Part shown: piece by piece, positions 9,880-19,691 of the stretch
Layout: every line of letters starts with the position of its first letter
Position numbering within the stretch: position 1 is the stretch's first letter
Source of the DNA: Carpediemonas membranifera
Taxonomy: Eukaryota; Fornicata
Length of the DNA: 64,000 nucleotides
NCBI GenBank assembly: GCA_019828565.1
Contig: JAHDYR010000007.1
Span: 186,001-250,000, forward strand
Direction: 5' to 3'
The notes under the pieces: model-generated
Told to the model about the DNA's origin: nothing
The model's input: only the letters and a program-made list of their open reading frames with translations
Database searches by the model: none
Program-made: the position numbers and the translations under genes

Positions 9880-11196
9880 TTATTCAATGGAACCAACACT
9901 ATCACGGAGCGGAATGATGACGCCGTCATGATGCCAGTTCGGACGAACACGACGCCACAAATTATGATCGTTGAAATAGAGGGTAACAGGTACGGTGTTA
10001 CAAAGATCCTTTGTTAGGAAGGTCAGCGACGGCAACGGGTAGCCAGAGAACTGGATGAGTAGGACGAATGACTCCCGCAGATGGTTACTCGAATAGAGTT
10101 CGAAATGTTCTAGGACGTCCACCACACCATAGGTGGCTGAGGTGTCAGTCAGTTGGAGCGTGAATAGATCGCTATCGATGGAGAACTCCATGGCCGGAAG
10201 CTGCTTCAGCCGAACGCAGGTCCAGTATGCCCGGACAAAATTACGGGATTGCGTGGCAGTGAGACGCGAGGTACCGCGATTTTCAGCTGCCATGACAACG
10301 AAGAAGAGAGCGGGGTGCTGGCCGGCCATGACCACCCGCTTGAGGAGGTCAATAACGTCCTCGCGCGTGACAGTAGCGTTCGGCGTACGCGCACGCCGGA
10401 GGGTCTGGAGTGCAGACTCTGCCGCGCCGACGTGGTCCGAAGAGAACCGATCGGCCGTCCCACCCTCGACCAGAGCACGCGCGACCGCGCGAGCGCCGGT
10501 AACATTAGCCAGGGAGCGTTGCAGGGCACATCCAATGGCGGTTACCTCGGCAAAGCGACGAAGAAGGTCAGCAGATACGTAGGCGGCAGTGACCTCGGTC
10601 ATGGCGCTGTCAAAGAGCTGATTAGTGTGAACACGGTCTAACAGAGCCGTGAAGTTAACCTCCAAACAGTTGGAGAACCGGGCTGTGCAGATGTCATCGA
10701 AGGTGGCCCGGAACGTGGCAATCTGCCGCTGGTCTCGCTCTGTGAGGCCATCCGCGGGCTCCTCGGGCTCGGTCACGGTCACGATAGACCGGGGTACGTC
10801 TACCTGGGCGCGAGCACGCGTCATGCGTTGGAACGGGCGCACGGGGAACTGAACGACCCGCTCGGTGAAAGCTTGGCCGGATTCACTGGTGCGGGTGATG
10901 GTGATGTGGCGTTCCTCCGGGTGACAGTCGGTAATAGGCCGTCCGGAGCGGCGGGGCGCGATGGTAACAGCGCTGGGGGCCGAAGAGTTGTTGTGTGGCT
11001 GTGAGGTGTCATGAGAGCTCTCGTCATCGCAATTAACTTCGCCTTCCCCCTCAGATTCGCTCGACGAGTTACCATCAGCGCACAACTGAACGTGTTTCCT
11101 CTTAAGTGCATGGAGATCAGAGAAAAGTGCGCCAAATGGATTAGTCTCTAAGTAGTGGTCGATAGCAACAAGAATTTCTTGTTCGGCTCTTGCCAT
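9880..11196 (-). CDS. Convergent antisense ORF of the gypsy lineage, 438 aa, unknown function
   Basis: A single open frame runs against the gypsy pol gene, with its stop 27 bp from the pol stop. The N-terminal ~60 residues are partly acidic (SSSESEGEGEVNCDDESS). Residues ~60-140 are basic and serine-rich, with RSGRPI and repeated Arg. From ~150 onward the protein is helical with few charges (AVARALVEGGTADRFS, VVMAGQHPALFFVVM) and ends in a beta-rich part (FSGYPLPSLTFL). No signal peptide, membrane segment or catalytic motif is visible. The 285-aa ORF at 2615-3472 shares its place, orientation and weak similarity. An accessory protein of the element (regulatory, Gag-like or Env-like) is possible; none is proven. 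Confidence 0.6.
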   Translation of the reverse strand: MARAEQEILVAIDHYLETNPFGALFSDLHALKRKHVQLCADGNSSSESEGEGEVNCDDESSHDTSQPHNNSSAPSAVTIAPRRSGRPITDCHPEERHITITRTSESGQAFTERVVQFPVRPFQRMTRARAQVDVPRSIVTVTEPEEPADGLTERDQRQIATFRATFDDICTARFSNCLEVNFTALLDRVHTNQLFDSAMTEVTAAYVSADLLRRFAEVTAIGCALQRSLANVTGARAVARALVEGGTADRFSSDHVGAAESALQTLRRARTPNATVTREDVIDLLKRVVMAGQHPALFFVVMAAENRGTSRLTATQSRNFVRAYWTCVRLKQLPAMEFSIDSDLFTLQLTDTSATYGVVDVLEHFELYSSNHLRESFVLLIQFSGYPLPSLTFLTKDLCNTVPVTLYFNDHNLWRRVRPNWHHDGVIIPLRDSVGSIE

Positions 11197-12070
11197 ACGG
11201 CCGTTCGGAATCTAGGACGCGTCCTAGATTTGATTTACATGTATACATGGGTTACATAAAAATTAGATTAGCTATTCCCCGCGCCAATCGGCGATGCCGA
11301 GCACGCTTGCATAGCCATTTTGGGCTAGAATTCAGCCGATCGCGCAATTTCTGCCTCATCTTTCGCCGAGACGAGATTTCTATTAGTTGGGACCGGGAAC
11401 TCCACAAAGAGGCGAGAACAAGTAACATTTATCTTTGGAACTCGGTTTTGATGTTGTTTACCGACGTTGAATGCCCTTGTAACTGATGGACAAGGAGATG
11501 CGGCGAAGAAAACGGAAATTTGGCCGTATCTCGCCAATGAGGCCGAATTGAGGCCAATGAACCTCATTTTCGAGGACTATGTAAGAACAGATGGAATCAG
11601 GGCACGAACTGCCAAGTATTCCGAAACAAGCCGAAGGCAGGACATAACCTGCACGGTTTGATGTGATCAGATAGAGCAATGGTATGTATCGACTATTAGG
11701 AGGGGTAGGATCCCCAGGTAAGATACCCATAACACAGCGCGCTTATCCAGTGGTACCACGTCCGATATTTCCGAATCTTTCATATCTGCAGATAATCTTT
11801 TTAGAATCTCGATGTGGCTGGACACCACACCGGGCGATGGCTTAGGACACGTTGTTGTCAGCCACACCAACGGTTTATTCTCCGGTGAACACGCAAATCC
11901 CGTGTACACTACGGTCTGGCTCCTGAATTGAATTCAGTTGCTGCCCCCGGATCTTTGGCTTTTCCCCAAGGATCAACGGTTGAATGATTTATCTCCTGGG
12001 CTATTCCCCCAGGACTCAGTCAATATGGTATCCCCACTCATGATGCTCATAATGGAGCATGGGGGGGAAG
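11197..12070. other. Noncoding 3' region of gypsy element B, with a perfect 22-bp palindrome
   Basis: There is no convincing gene. A perfect palindrome lies at 11209-11230 (arm AATCTAGGACG followed directly by its reverse complement), 13 bp upstream of the start of the minus-strand ORF. A purine run GGGGGGGAAG at 12061-12070 directly precedes a TG and looks like a plus-strand polypurine tract. The rest shows no recognised signal. Confidence 0.4.
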
Positions 12071-12130
12071 TGTCGGCCATATATATTATTTGGCCACATT
12101 TAATAGGGTCTTTATTGGTCCATCTCGACA
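12071..12130 (+). repeat. Candidate 60-bp 3' LTR of gypsy element B
   Basis: The sequence starts TGTCGGCC and ends CTCGACA, giving the TG...CA ends and short inverted termini (TGTCG/CGACA) of an LTR. It directly follows a polypurine tract and ends where homology to a minus-strand recombinase gene begins. Confirmed LTRs in this window are only 53, 67 and 145 bp, so 60 bp is plausible. The 5' copy is not present because the element is truncated, so this stays a prediction. Confidence 0.4.
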
Positions 12131-13000
12131 CTTTGAGTGTCGAGCTTTAGTCTTGTAAACCTTTTGTCCTAAGACAGACCACAGGGCCTGTAGTTCTTCA
12201 GCTACTGGTTTTTCCTCTTCAATCAGGTCTTCCTGTATCTCCCAGCGGTACGCCGCTCGTCCGAGCAGGGGGGCATCAGAACGCTCCATCGACAATCCAT
12301 CTGCTTCTGTGCCTCTCCACAGCGGGCCCTCTCCGCTGACGTGTGCCAGGTGTGAAATGAGCCACCTGGTCGGACAGCAGTCGCCACCTGTCTTAGGTAC
12401 CATCTTGGCCACGTTCACGCGGGTCTTAGTTGCCTTAAACCTTACCACCAGATACTCATCGAGCCTGAAAACATCCTCACGTCTCAGCTGTAGGACCTCG
12501 CCGAGCCGGGAGACCGTACTGAAGGTCAGTAAGCAAAGCGCCACCGCTTGTGTAAGGTGCGGGGTCCTCCTACAGCCACTGAACGAGCCCACCCCGGCCT
12601 GGATCTGGGCCCACGTGATGGGGAGTGCCCGGCCCCTCCTCCGGTCCATTGCCTCCTTAGACATGTCGGCTGCCTTACAGATCGCTTTCAGGACATTATC
12701 GTCCTCCGAGCTCGGCGCCCGAGGCGTGCCAATCGCGCTCAGTCCGCGCATGATCATCCTAAATTTCTCTCTCAGCCGGGGGCCTCCAGCAAACTGCGAC
12801 TCCGTCATTATATAGTTCCAGAGGTAATCTCTGTGGAGGCTAACAATGTCCCAAATCTCTCTCATCTCCCCCGGTAGTTGCGGGCGTTCCACTGGTCCCG
12901 CCTTGAAAGACAAGAAGGCTGTTGTCTCTGCAATCATGTCATCCTTGCTCCTCTTACTTAGCTTCAGTGTCGAGAGGTTCGTCCTTATGCGTCTCTCCAC
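12131..13000 (-). pseudogene. Ngaro-like tyrosine recombinase, C-terminally truncated
   Basis: The frame begins MERRIRTNLSTLKL and includes the N-terminal SAM-like helical domain, then RRRGRALPITWAQI, LTQAVALCLLTFSTVSRLGEV (catalytic Arg) and FKATKTRVNVAKMVP. It breaks off after RWEIQEDLIEEEKP: the HxxR and Tyr boxes are missing, replaced near 12130 by the candidate gypsy LTR. The gypsy element thus appears to have inserted in, or recombined with, this gene. Confidence 0.8.
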
Positions 13001-13204
13001 CTCGGTATCTGCCTCGGGATCTGCCCATCGTTGGATGGTGTTCCGACGAGGGATGTCCTTGGTTTGACATCAGGCAGTGCCATTAGGGCGTGTAGGACGG
13101 GGTTGCGGTCTGTAGTGGAGCGACTGGGACTCACGCGTGGCCATACATGATCGAACTAGGCGTAAGTCATCAATTAATGTGAGTGAATCGATATCTTGCC
13201 AGTA

Positions 13205-13850
13205 TCATGTTGATACATAAACTGCACGATAATCTTTTGATGGGTCTTGGACCACTACAGCGTCCTGCTTTGCTCCAAGCCACTCGAAGGGCCATATCTC
13301 TCTTTGAATAGATGAGGCGATGTGAGACCATTGAATTGGCAGTGCTCTCCCCTGTCTCCTCTCTAGAGCACCGTCTGTCGTGCTCGCCGCCTTGGCTATT
13401 GCCTTGATAATGTCCGGGTCCTCTGGCTTCTCTGTCCTCATCTGCCCAACCGCTGCCAGGCCCTTCATAATCCTGGTGAACTTGGTAGATATCCTTGCGC
13501 CCGAGCAGAACTGGGCTTCGCTCATCATGTAGTTCCATAAGTGGTCCCAGTGAATGCTTATCACCTGCCATAGTCTGTCTAGGTCCCCGGGGAGGCTCGG
13601 TATCTCTCTTGCCCCGTTGCTATAGGCGAGGAAAGCCGTTGTTTCGGTAGCGATGTCTCGTCTGACACTAGCTGAGAATCTCACCAGCTCTAACGACCTG
13701 TTCACTCTATCCGAGACGACACGGTCGACCACGATTCCTCTGTTTCTTCTCGAGGGTCTCAGTGCCTCCGAGATTCTTGGTACCATAACCCCGGCAGCTC
13801 TTAGGTCGGTATCCAGAAGACTATGACCTGCACGCGTTGTCTCATGCCTG
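13205..13850 (-). pseudogene. Tyrosine recombinase of Ngaro C, truncated
   Basis: The frame overlaps the 3' end of RT-RNase H in the -1 phase and continues past it. It gives the N-terminal helical domain (VSDRVNRSLELVRF, IHWDHLWNYMMSEAQFCSGA, FTRIMKGLAAVG) up to RRQGRALPIQWSHI. It then loses similarity near 13320. The core with Arg, HxxR and Tyr is absent, so the product would be inactive. Confidence 0.75.
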
Positions 13851-15705
13851 ACAGCGACACCCACTCCTGCGGGGCTCGATCTCTGTCGGTCTTGATCCGA
13901 AAAGAGGCTTGTGCAATCTCTGATAGTGTCTGCCTGTGGTTGTTGAGTAGGTCTATTGTCACCAGCACCACACCCGAGGACTGCAGGGTTGGGTGCCTCT
14001 GGGTCTGCTGGGCCATACTGGCTAATCTCTGGGTGTAAGGGCCGAGCAGGCGGTACTTGGGGCACAGGAGTACCCGGGTTCCCTGCCATGGCGTGGTTAG
14101 GGCCTCTGCTTGCTGCTGGGACCTGTCTACGTCGACCGCGCCCCATCTCTTGGTGGCCTCCAGGAGTACCTCCTCCGTTGGGATGTAGTGCTGGAGGGCG
14201 AAGCTGTCCGGTCTGGATGCCCTGTCCGCTTGCCAGTTGAGGGGACCTGGCAGGTAACGGACGACTAACTTGTGGCCTCGGCTCTCTAGCCAGTCGGCGA
14301 AAGACCTTGCCCTTGCTCTGACAAGTTTCGGGGCCCGCGTCCCCGACTTCGCTACCCACTTGCGTGCTGCGATGTTGTCCGTTGTCAGCAGGATCACCGA
14401 TGATGCGTCGTGTGCCAGGGTGTGCTGGATGGCCTCCATGGCCGCCAGCGACTCTAGGGCTGTGATGTGTAGGAGTCTTTCTTCTGTTGACCATCTTCTT
14501 GACCAGGTGATGCTTAGGCCTCCTTTGAAGACTATCGCCCCTGCTGCTTCGTGTGAAGCGTCTGTCTCCACTCTGACTGAGCAGTTCTTGTTGATGCTGA
14601 TCGGGGATGCCATCGGCCTGGTTAGCTTCTCGCTCCACCACTGAAGGTCTAGTAGAGCTTCCTTGCTCAGCTCTGTCCTCTTGCGGCGTGTTCTTGCTCT
14701 TCCTGGGGTCGCGAGAGCCTTCAGAGCGATGGAAAGTTCTCGAACTCGGACGAGAGCTATTGGTCCGCAGCATATTCTGGTAAACGTTAAGCGCCCTACT
14801 AGCTTCGATAGATCCGCTAGATGGAACCTCCTCTGTAAAAGAAGTTCGTCTACTTGATGTTTGTATTTCATCCGCTTCTCTTCCGTCAGTTTGATGACCA
14901 TTTCTTCGGAATCTACGATAGCTCCGAGATACTCCACCTGTTTTGCTGGTTTCCATGTGGTTTTCTTGCAATTGAGCACAATTCCCAGCGATGATGCCAA
15001 ATTGACCCAGTCCGGGAGTTGCCTCGAAAATTTTTCGGGATCCTGGTCCATAATGATCCAATCGTCCAGATAAACGCAGATGCGTAGGTCCAGCTGCTTT
15101 GCTATGAACTTCGCTGCGTGTTTCGAAATCGATTGAAAAATCTTCGGGGCCGTTGCGAGCCCAAAAGGAAGGGCGCAGAAGACAAAGAACTCTCCTTCGA
15201 ACTCGAAACCCGCTCTGGATGTGCTCTCTTCATCGAGAAGCAGCTGGTAATATCCCTTTGACATGTCCATCGTTATCATATAGTCGCCGGGCAAGACAGT
15301 CTCCCGAACCTCTTCTAGGCCCCTCATAGAGAACTTGCTGATAACAAGGCTCTTATTGACCTCTCTAAGGTCGTGGATGAGCCTGTAATTGACGCCGTCC
15401 GACTTAAGCAGCGGGAAGATGGGGCTCACCACCTCTGGTCTCTCCACAACCTTTCTAATGGCTCCGATGGCCAGAAGCTCCTTGAGCTCCTCTCTTAGGT
15501 GTTCAGAGCACCTTGACACGCCCTCTACGGGCTGAGACACCTCATCTGCGTCGATCTTAACGCCCTTAAAAGCAGCAATGACCTCTGCGGGGGGATTTGT
15601 CTTCATCCAAACGTCCGCTTGTCTTGAGATTGAGCCCACGACGGGCTGAGCGTTGAGCTCTATCGCTTTTGCTAACTGGGGCCCCCAGTTCAGTGCGGAA
15701 AGCAT
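13801..15705 (-). CDS. RT-RNase H polyprotein of Ngaro C, 634 aa
   Basis: It copies the element RNA into cDNA. Visible RT motifs are YRLIHDLREVNKSL, ITMDMSKGYYQLLL, ALPFGLATAPKIFQ and the active site YLDDWIIMD. The RNase H part shows VETDASHEAAGAIV, a middle Glu helix (LESLAAMEAIQ), LTTDNIAARKWV and the final Asp in WQADRASR. The frame is uninterrupted from the ATG at 15705. The -1 frame is also open from 15061 to 13801, through most of this gene, and leads into the recombinase. RT/RH order and motifs match DIRS/Ngaro pol. Confidence 0.9.
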   Translation of the reverse strand: MLSALNWGPQLAKAIELNAQPVVGSISRQADVWMKTNPPAEVIAAFKGVKIDADEVSQPVEGVSRCSEHLREELKELLAIGAIRKVVERPEVVSPIFPLLKSDGVNYRLIHDLREVNKSLVISKFSMRGLEEVRETVLPGDYMITMDMSKGYYQLLLDEESTSRAGFEFEGEFFVFCALPFGLATAPKIFQSISKHAAKFIAKQLDLRICVYLDDWIIMDQDPEKFSRQLPDWVNLASSLGIVLNCKKTTWKPAKQVEYLGAIVDSEEMVIKLTEEKRMKYKHQVDELLLQRRFHLADLSKLVGRLTFTRICCGPIALVRVRELSIALKALATPGRARTRRKRTELSKEALLDLQWWSEKLTRPMASPISINKNCSVRVETDASHEAAGAIVFKGGLSITWSRRWSTEERLLHITALESLAAMEAIQHTLAHDASSVILLTTDNIAARKWVAKSGTRAPKLVRARARSFADWLESRGHKLVVRYLPGPLNWQADRASRPDSFALQHYIPTEEVLLEATKRWGAVDVDRSQQQAEALTTPWQGTRVLLCPKYRLLGPYTQRLASMAQQTQRHPTLQSSGVVLVTIDLLNNHRQTLSEIAQASFRIKTDRDRAPQEWVSLSGMRQRVQVIVFWIPT

Positions 15706-15755
15706 CTCACCTAAATCTGCTGGCTAGTGTAATGAGGAAAACAAACAAACATGGC

Positions 15756-16271
15756 TTAGCGCTTTATCTGGGGATGTTTCTTCCAGCAGCGCTCCTCCGG
15801 GTGACCCGTCTTACCACAGTAGTTGCACTTGGGTCTAAGTTGGCCCATCCGCTTAGGTCCACGTGTCCCGGCGCCAAGTGAGTCTCTAGCAGCCTTCATC
15901 GCAGCCCGCATGAGCTCTCTTCTTGTAGTAGCGTCTTCAGCTTCCACCAGGAAGTTTCGAGCGGTTCCTTCGTCGTACGTATCCACGACGCGGAGATATT
16001 CGAGGCGCTTCTCGACTAGGCCGCGCACAACGGCGACAATATCGTCGAATGAGGCTTCGTCAGGGAGCTCAGAAATTCTCTTGCGGTAATCGGTGAAGAA
16101 ATCAATCCACGCCGTGAATTCCTTCTTCACGCTTTCGAGATTCTTCGGTGCGCGCTCCTCGAGGTGCTCGTCCTCCTCGATTCCCTCCATGCGAGCGCGA
16201 ATGGCCCTGTTCTCCTCTACTGTCTCCTCCAACAGTTTCTTGAGCTCGGCAAACTGCTCCTCGGTGGGCAT
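15756..16271 (-). CDS. gag: Gag-like protein of Ngaro C with CCHC zinc knuckle
   Basis: The start is set at the ATG at 16271 (MPTEEQFAELKK) because upstream in-frame sequence is low-complexity and lies where an element terminus is expected. The N-terminus is a charged coiled coil (residues ~1-45). A helical middle domain follows (FTAWIDFFTDYRKR, RLEYLRVVDTYDEGTARNFLVEAEDA). The C-terminus has one knuckle, CNYCGKTGHPEERC, for RNA binding. It is closely similar in plan to the gag at 23826-24329. It lies 50 bp upstream of RT in the same orientation. Confidence 0.8.
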   Translation of the reverse strand: MPTEEQFAELKKLLEETVEENRAIRARMEGIEEDEHLEERAPKNLESVKKEFTAWIDFFTDYRKRISELPDEASFDDIVAVVRGLVEKRLEYLRVVDTYDEGTARNFLVEAEDATTRRELMRAAMKAARDSLGAGTRGPKRMGQLRPKCNYCGKTGHPEERCWKKHPQIKR

Positions 16272-16560
16272 CGGGATCTGTACTGCTTCTGGCCTTGATC
16301 TCGTCAAGACCAATTTAGACCCAACCGGATCTAGGGGATCCCTGAGGTCGGGGAGGCTCCAGGACCTCCCCGGCCGCTGCCGGCACACACAGGCCCCATC
16401 GGGCCCGAGTGAGGGGGTTGCCGTCCCGGACACCGGACCACGCATGTCCGAGTAGCTGGCTCTGGCCATACCAGCAACGTGTTGCACACGACTACAACTG
16501 TTCTACCTTTAACAACCCCCAGAAGATGTTTCATCCCATCGCCACGCCAACGACTGTTCC

Positions 16561-17650
16561 CTAATCGATCGTCAGGTCCACTACAGCCGGTGACAGTCTG
16601 AGGGCTTCTTCACAATATGCAAGTACGCTCTCCTGGGAAGCCCAGGTGCCAAGCGCCTGTATAACCGTTACTGGTATCCCCTTCTTCATCATGGCAACCA
16701 CTGCTCCTCGTCTGAAGGAGTGGAGTGTCACTGGCACATGAAGCAACTCCGTAAGGTCCTCCTGGACCTCCCATCTTAGTATCGCTCTCTCCAAGAGTCT
16801 TCCGCCTGCTAGTTACATCGTGACTCCAGCCAGCGGAGCGCCTCTCCACAGGGGTCCGTCTCTCACGTTACTCAGGTGCCGCAGCAACCAGGCTGTTGGA
16901 CAGTGCTCCTCCCGTCGACTCTGTGGTACCATCTTGAGGACGTTCTGCCGCGTCTTTGTTCTCTCCAGTCGAATGATTAGGTGACCACCCTCCCATGTGA
17001 TGTCGCTCCGTCTCAGAGCCAAGATCTCACCCATTCGGGAAACCGTCGAGAATGTCAGGGTCGCTAGGGCAATGGCCTGTGTCAACTGTGGCGTCTGCTC
17101 TCCGTCATATCGATCTATGGCATGGCATATCTGCGCCCACGAGATGGGGAGGGCACGGCCAGTCCTTCTTAGCTGCGACTCGAGCGACGCTGATGCCTCC
17201 TTGGCGATCGCCTTGATGACCTTGCTGTCATAAGGGTTCTCTCGTCTAGGGGAGCCGAGGGCTCTCAGGCCTATGGTGATGCGGGAGAACTTGGTGGTCA
17301 GTCTTCCGCCGCTCATCTCGAGCGCTTTATGGGTCATGTAGTCCCAAATGGGGTCACCTACAGCTCGGATGGCCTGTCTAATCTTCTCCAGTCCCGCCGG
17401 GAGGGTGACCTCCTCTCGTGGCTCCGTTGCCCACTTTCTGAAAGCAAAGGTCTCGCGTATGATGTCCTCCTTGGTCGTCTGTGCCTTCCCTATCAGCTCC
17501 AGGGACGGTTCTATGCGAGTTCGGAACTCTGCTGGGATGACTAGGTTCCGGTTGGGTCGTCTCTGCACTCGCGGTTGTCCGGTTCGTCTGACCAGGCCCG
17601 CGTCCCTGAAGTTGCGATCCAAAAACACGTGACGCTCATCGACTCTCTCG
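16561..17650 (-). pseudogene. Tyrosine recombinase of Ngaro D with in-frame TAA
   Basis: The N-terminal helical domain (RTRIEPSLELIGKAQ, MTHKALEMSGGRLTTKFSRI) is followed by LTQAIALATLTFSTVSRMGEI (catalytic Arg), ERTKTRQNVLKMVP, LHSFRRGAVVAMM (HxxR), GTWASQESV and AYCEEALRLS. In the tyrosine segment the usual Y appears in LAYCEEA. A TAA at 16813-16815, in frame, interrupts the gene between GVTM and LAGGRLLERAI. Reading is otherwise continuous. The upstream start lies within the overlap with RT, in the -1 phase. Confidence 0.82.
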
Positions 17651-19342
17651 GACCAAGGATCTTCTCCATGGGACTCCCCAAGCACTGAGTCCTGCTGATC
17701 TTGTAGGATCTTCGCCGCTGCGACATAGCCGTCAACGTCACATAGTAGTTGGCTTTGACCTGCGGGACTATGATCCAGACCCCCTCCGTCTGCAGAGCTG
17801 GTGGTACTGTTGAGGATCGAGCTATCGTGGCAAGCCGCTGCACTGCCTGGTCTATCTGCTTCATCTGGGGCATCAACAGGAAGCGCCCAGCTGTCCAGTC
17901 TCTCGCTATCGTCTCCGTCCAGGGGGAGTCCGTCAGGACCGCCTCCACCGTGCCCCACCGGGCTGCTGTCTCCAACAGGACTGAGTCTGGTGCCATCCAG
18001 GGAGCAAACGATCCAGTGCTCCGGCGTGACAGATAGTCTGCATTCCAGTTCGTGCTGCCCTTCGAGTAGAATGTCCTCAGCGTCGCTCGTGCTCGTGTAA
18101 GACGAAGCCAGAGGGCTCTCACCTCCTGTCTGACCTCCTTCGGGGCTCTTGTTGAGCTGACCTGCACCCAGGCCTTCGCTGCTGATGTGTCTGTCACGAG
18201 CCATATGCTCCGTGCTCCCGCCTGCAGTGCTGCCTTGACCCCGCGCACTCCCATGAGTGTCTCCTTGGCGGTGATGTGTAGGTGGCGCGGAAGGGATGCT
18301 TCTATCTGGTGTGTGCCTGTCGCCGTGAAGATTACGGCCCCTCCGGCTGAGTCTGATGCGTCTGACTCCACTCTCGCGTCGAAGTTCGGTATTGTCATGG
18401 GGCTCTCGCATCTCGTCTTGAGTTTTGTCTCCCACCACGCTAGATCCGCTCTGGTGGCGCTGTTGAGGGTCTCTCGTCCGAACCTGAAGTCCTTCCTCCT
18501 CGATAGGGCTGAACTCAAAATCATCAGCTCCCGCAGCATGACGAGCGCGGCATCTCCGATGGCGAATCTGGTGAAATTCAGCTTCCCGATAAGCTTCTGA
18601 AGGTCCTTCTTGATAAAGCGCTTGGCTCTCATGAGTTGTTGCACTTCTTGCAGATACTTGTCCCGTTTGTCGTCGGGGAGCACGAAGGTCATGGATTGTG
18701 AGTTCAACATCATTCCGAGGTACTTCACTTGCTTTGATGGCGTCCATATTGACTTGTCCTGGTTCACAGCGATGCCGAAGTTTGTGAGCATCGACAAAAA
18801 CTGCGGAAGAATGCTCTCAAGGTATCTCTGCGAATTGTGCGCTATCAGCCAGTCGTCTAGATAGACGACTATCCTTAGCTGCAGGGACTCCGCAATAAAT
18901 CTAGCGGCATGCTTCGAGACCTGTTGGAAAGTCCGTGGGGCTGTGGAAAGCCCAAAGGGTAGGACCTTGAACTGGAAGAATCTCCCGTCAAGCTCGAAGC
19001 CGGCCCAGTTCTTGGCCTCCTCCTCTAGTAGGAGTTGGTAGTACCCTTTGCGAAAATCCATCGCTATCATCGAGTCGCCAGGTAGTATTGTCTTCGCGAC
19101 CTCTCCGAGGCCCTCCATTCTGAACTTCCTTGCCTCTAGGTAGGAATTGATGCTCCTTAAGTCGTGTATGAGCCTCCATGAGACCTTGTCTGACTTAATG
19201 ATGGTGAAAATGGGACAAATCCCGCTTGGTTTGGATGCTACCTCTTCTACTGCTCCGAGTTCGATCAATTTGCTGACTTCTTCGTGTAATCTGGCTTGTG
19301 CCTGTGCACTGTGCTGGGAGTATTCATGAACCTCCTTCTCTG

Positions 19343-19409
19343 TGTTGCAGCAGGAAACACAGAGAGTGATTTAATTGATCCGGGGTAAATCAGTCATCAA
19401 TTGATTACA
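19343..19409 (-). repeat. 3' LTR of gypsy E (67 bp)
   Basis: Exact copy of 23559-23625, with TG...CA ends. It contains ATCAATTGATT next to one terminus, a motif shared with the 53-bp LTR of gypsy G. The length is far below the usual LTR size. Confidence 0.92.
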
Positions 19410-19691
19410 CTTCCCCCAAGATCCGGAAATAAAAATTCGGATCTTCCAAAATCTCCAGAACCCCGAAATAAAATTCCTTGGTCCAAATCTTCAGCAGAAT
19501 CTATTCCCGCAGGTTATGTCTCATTGAAGGTCCCCATGCTGAGGACGCATCAAAAACAAACCATCAACGTCGTATGCCGTGAATAACATAACTAATCAAC
19601 ATCAAAACCAATGGAATCCAGCTTATTGTAGCTGAACACTGCTCCTTCCCCCATGGGTCCGAAGTTTCCAGCCTTTTCAGCGACTACCGCC

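Larger units (their letters stand above)
13205..16500 (-). mobile_element. Ngaro-like element C
   Basis: The minus-strand order is gag (zinc knuckle), RT-RNase H, tyrosine recombinase; no methyltransferase, integrase or protease is seen. That order is typical of Ngaro-type YR retrotransposons. Gag and RT are open; the recombinase is cut short. The split direct repeats were not located. The 5' edge is taken as roughly 16500, between its gag and the recombinase end of element D. Confidence 0.75.

Noticed and set aside
9880-11196. Retroviral envelope gene
   Set aside because: It is on the opposite strand to pol, with no signal peptide, transmembrane helix or furin-type site visible.
13205-15061. 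Reading the long -1 frame over RT as an independent large protein
   Set aside because: Only the 3' part has recognisable recombinase domains. The upstream part is Arg/Ser/Pro-rich, as expected from an out-of-frame translation, so it is reported as an overlap phenomenon and not as a gene.
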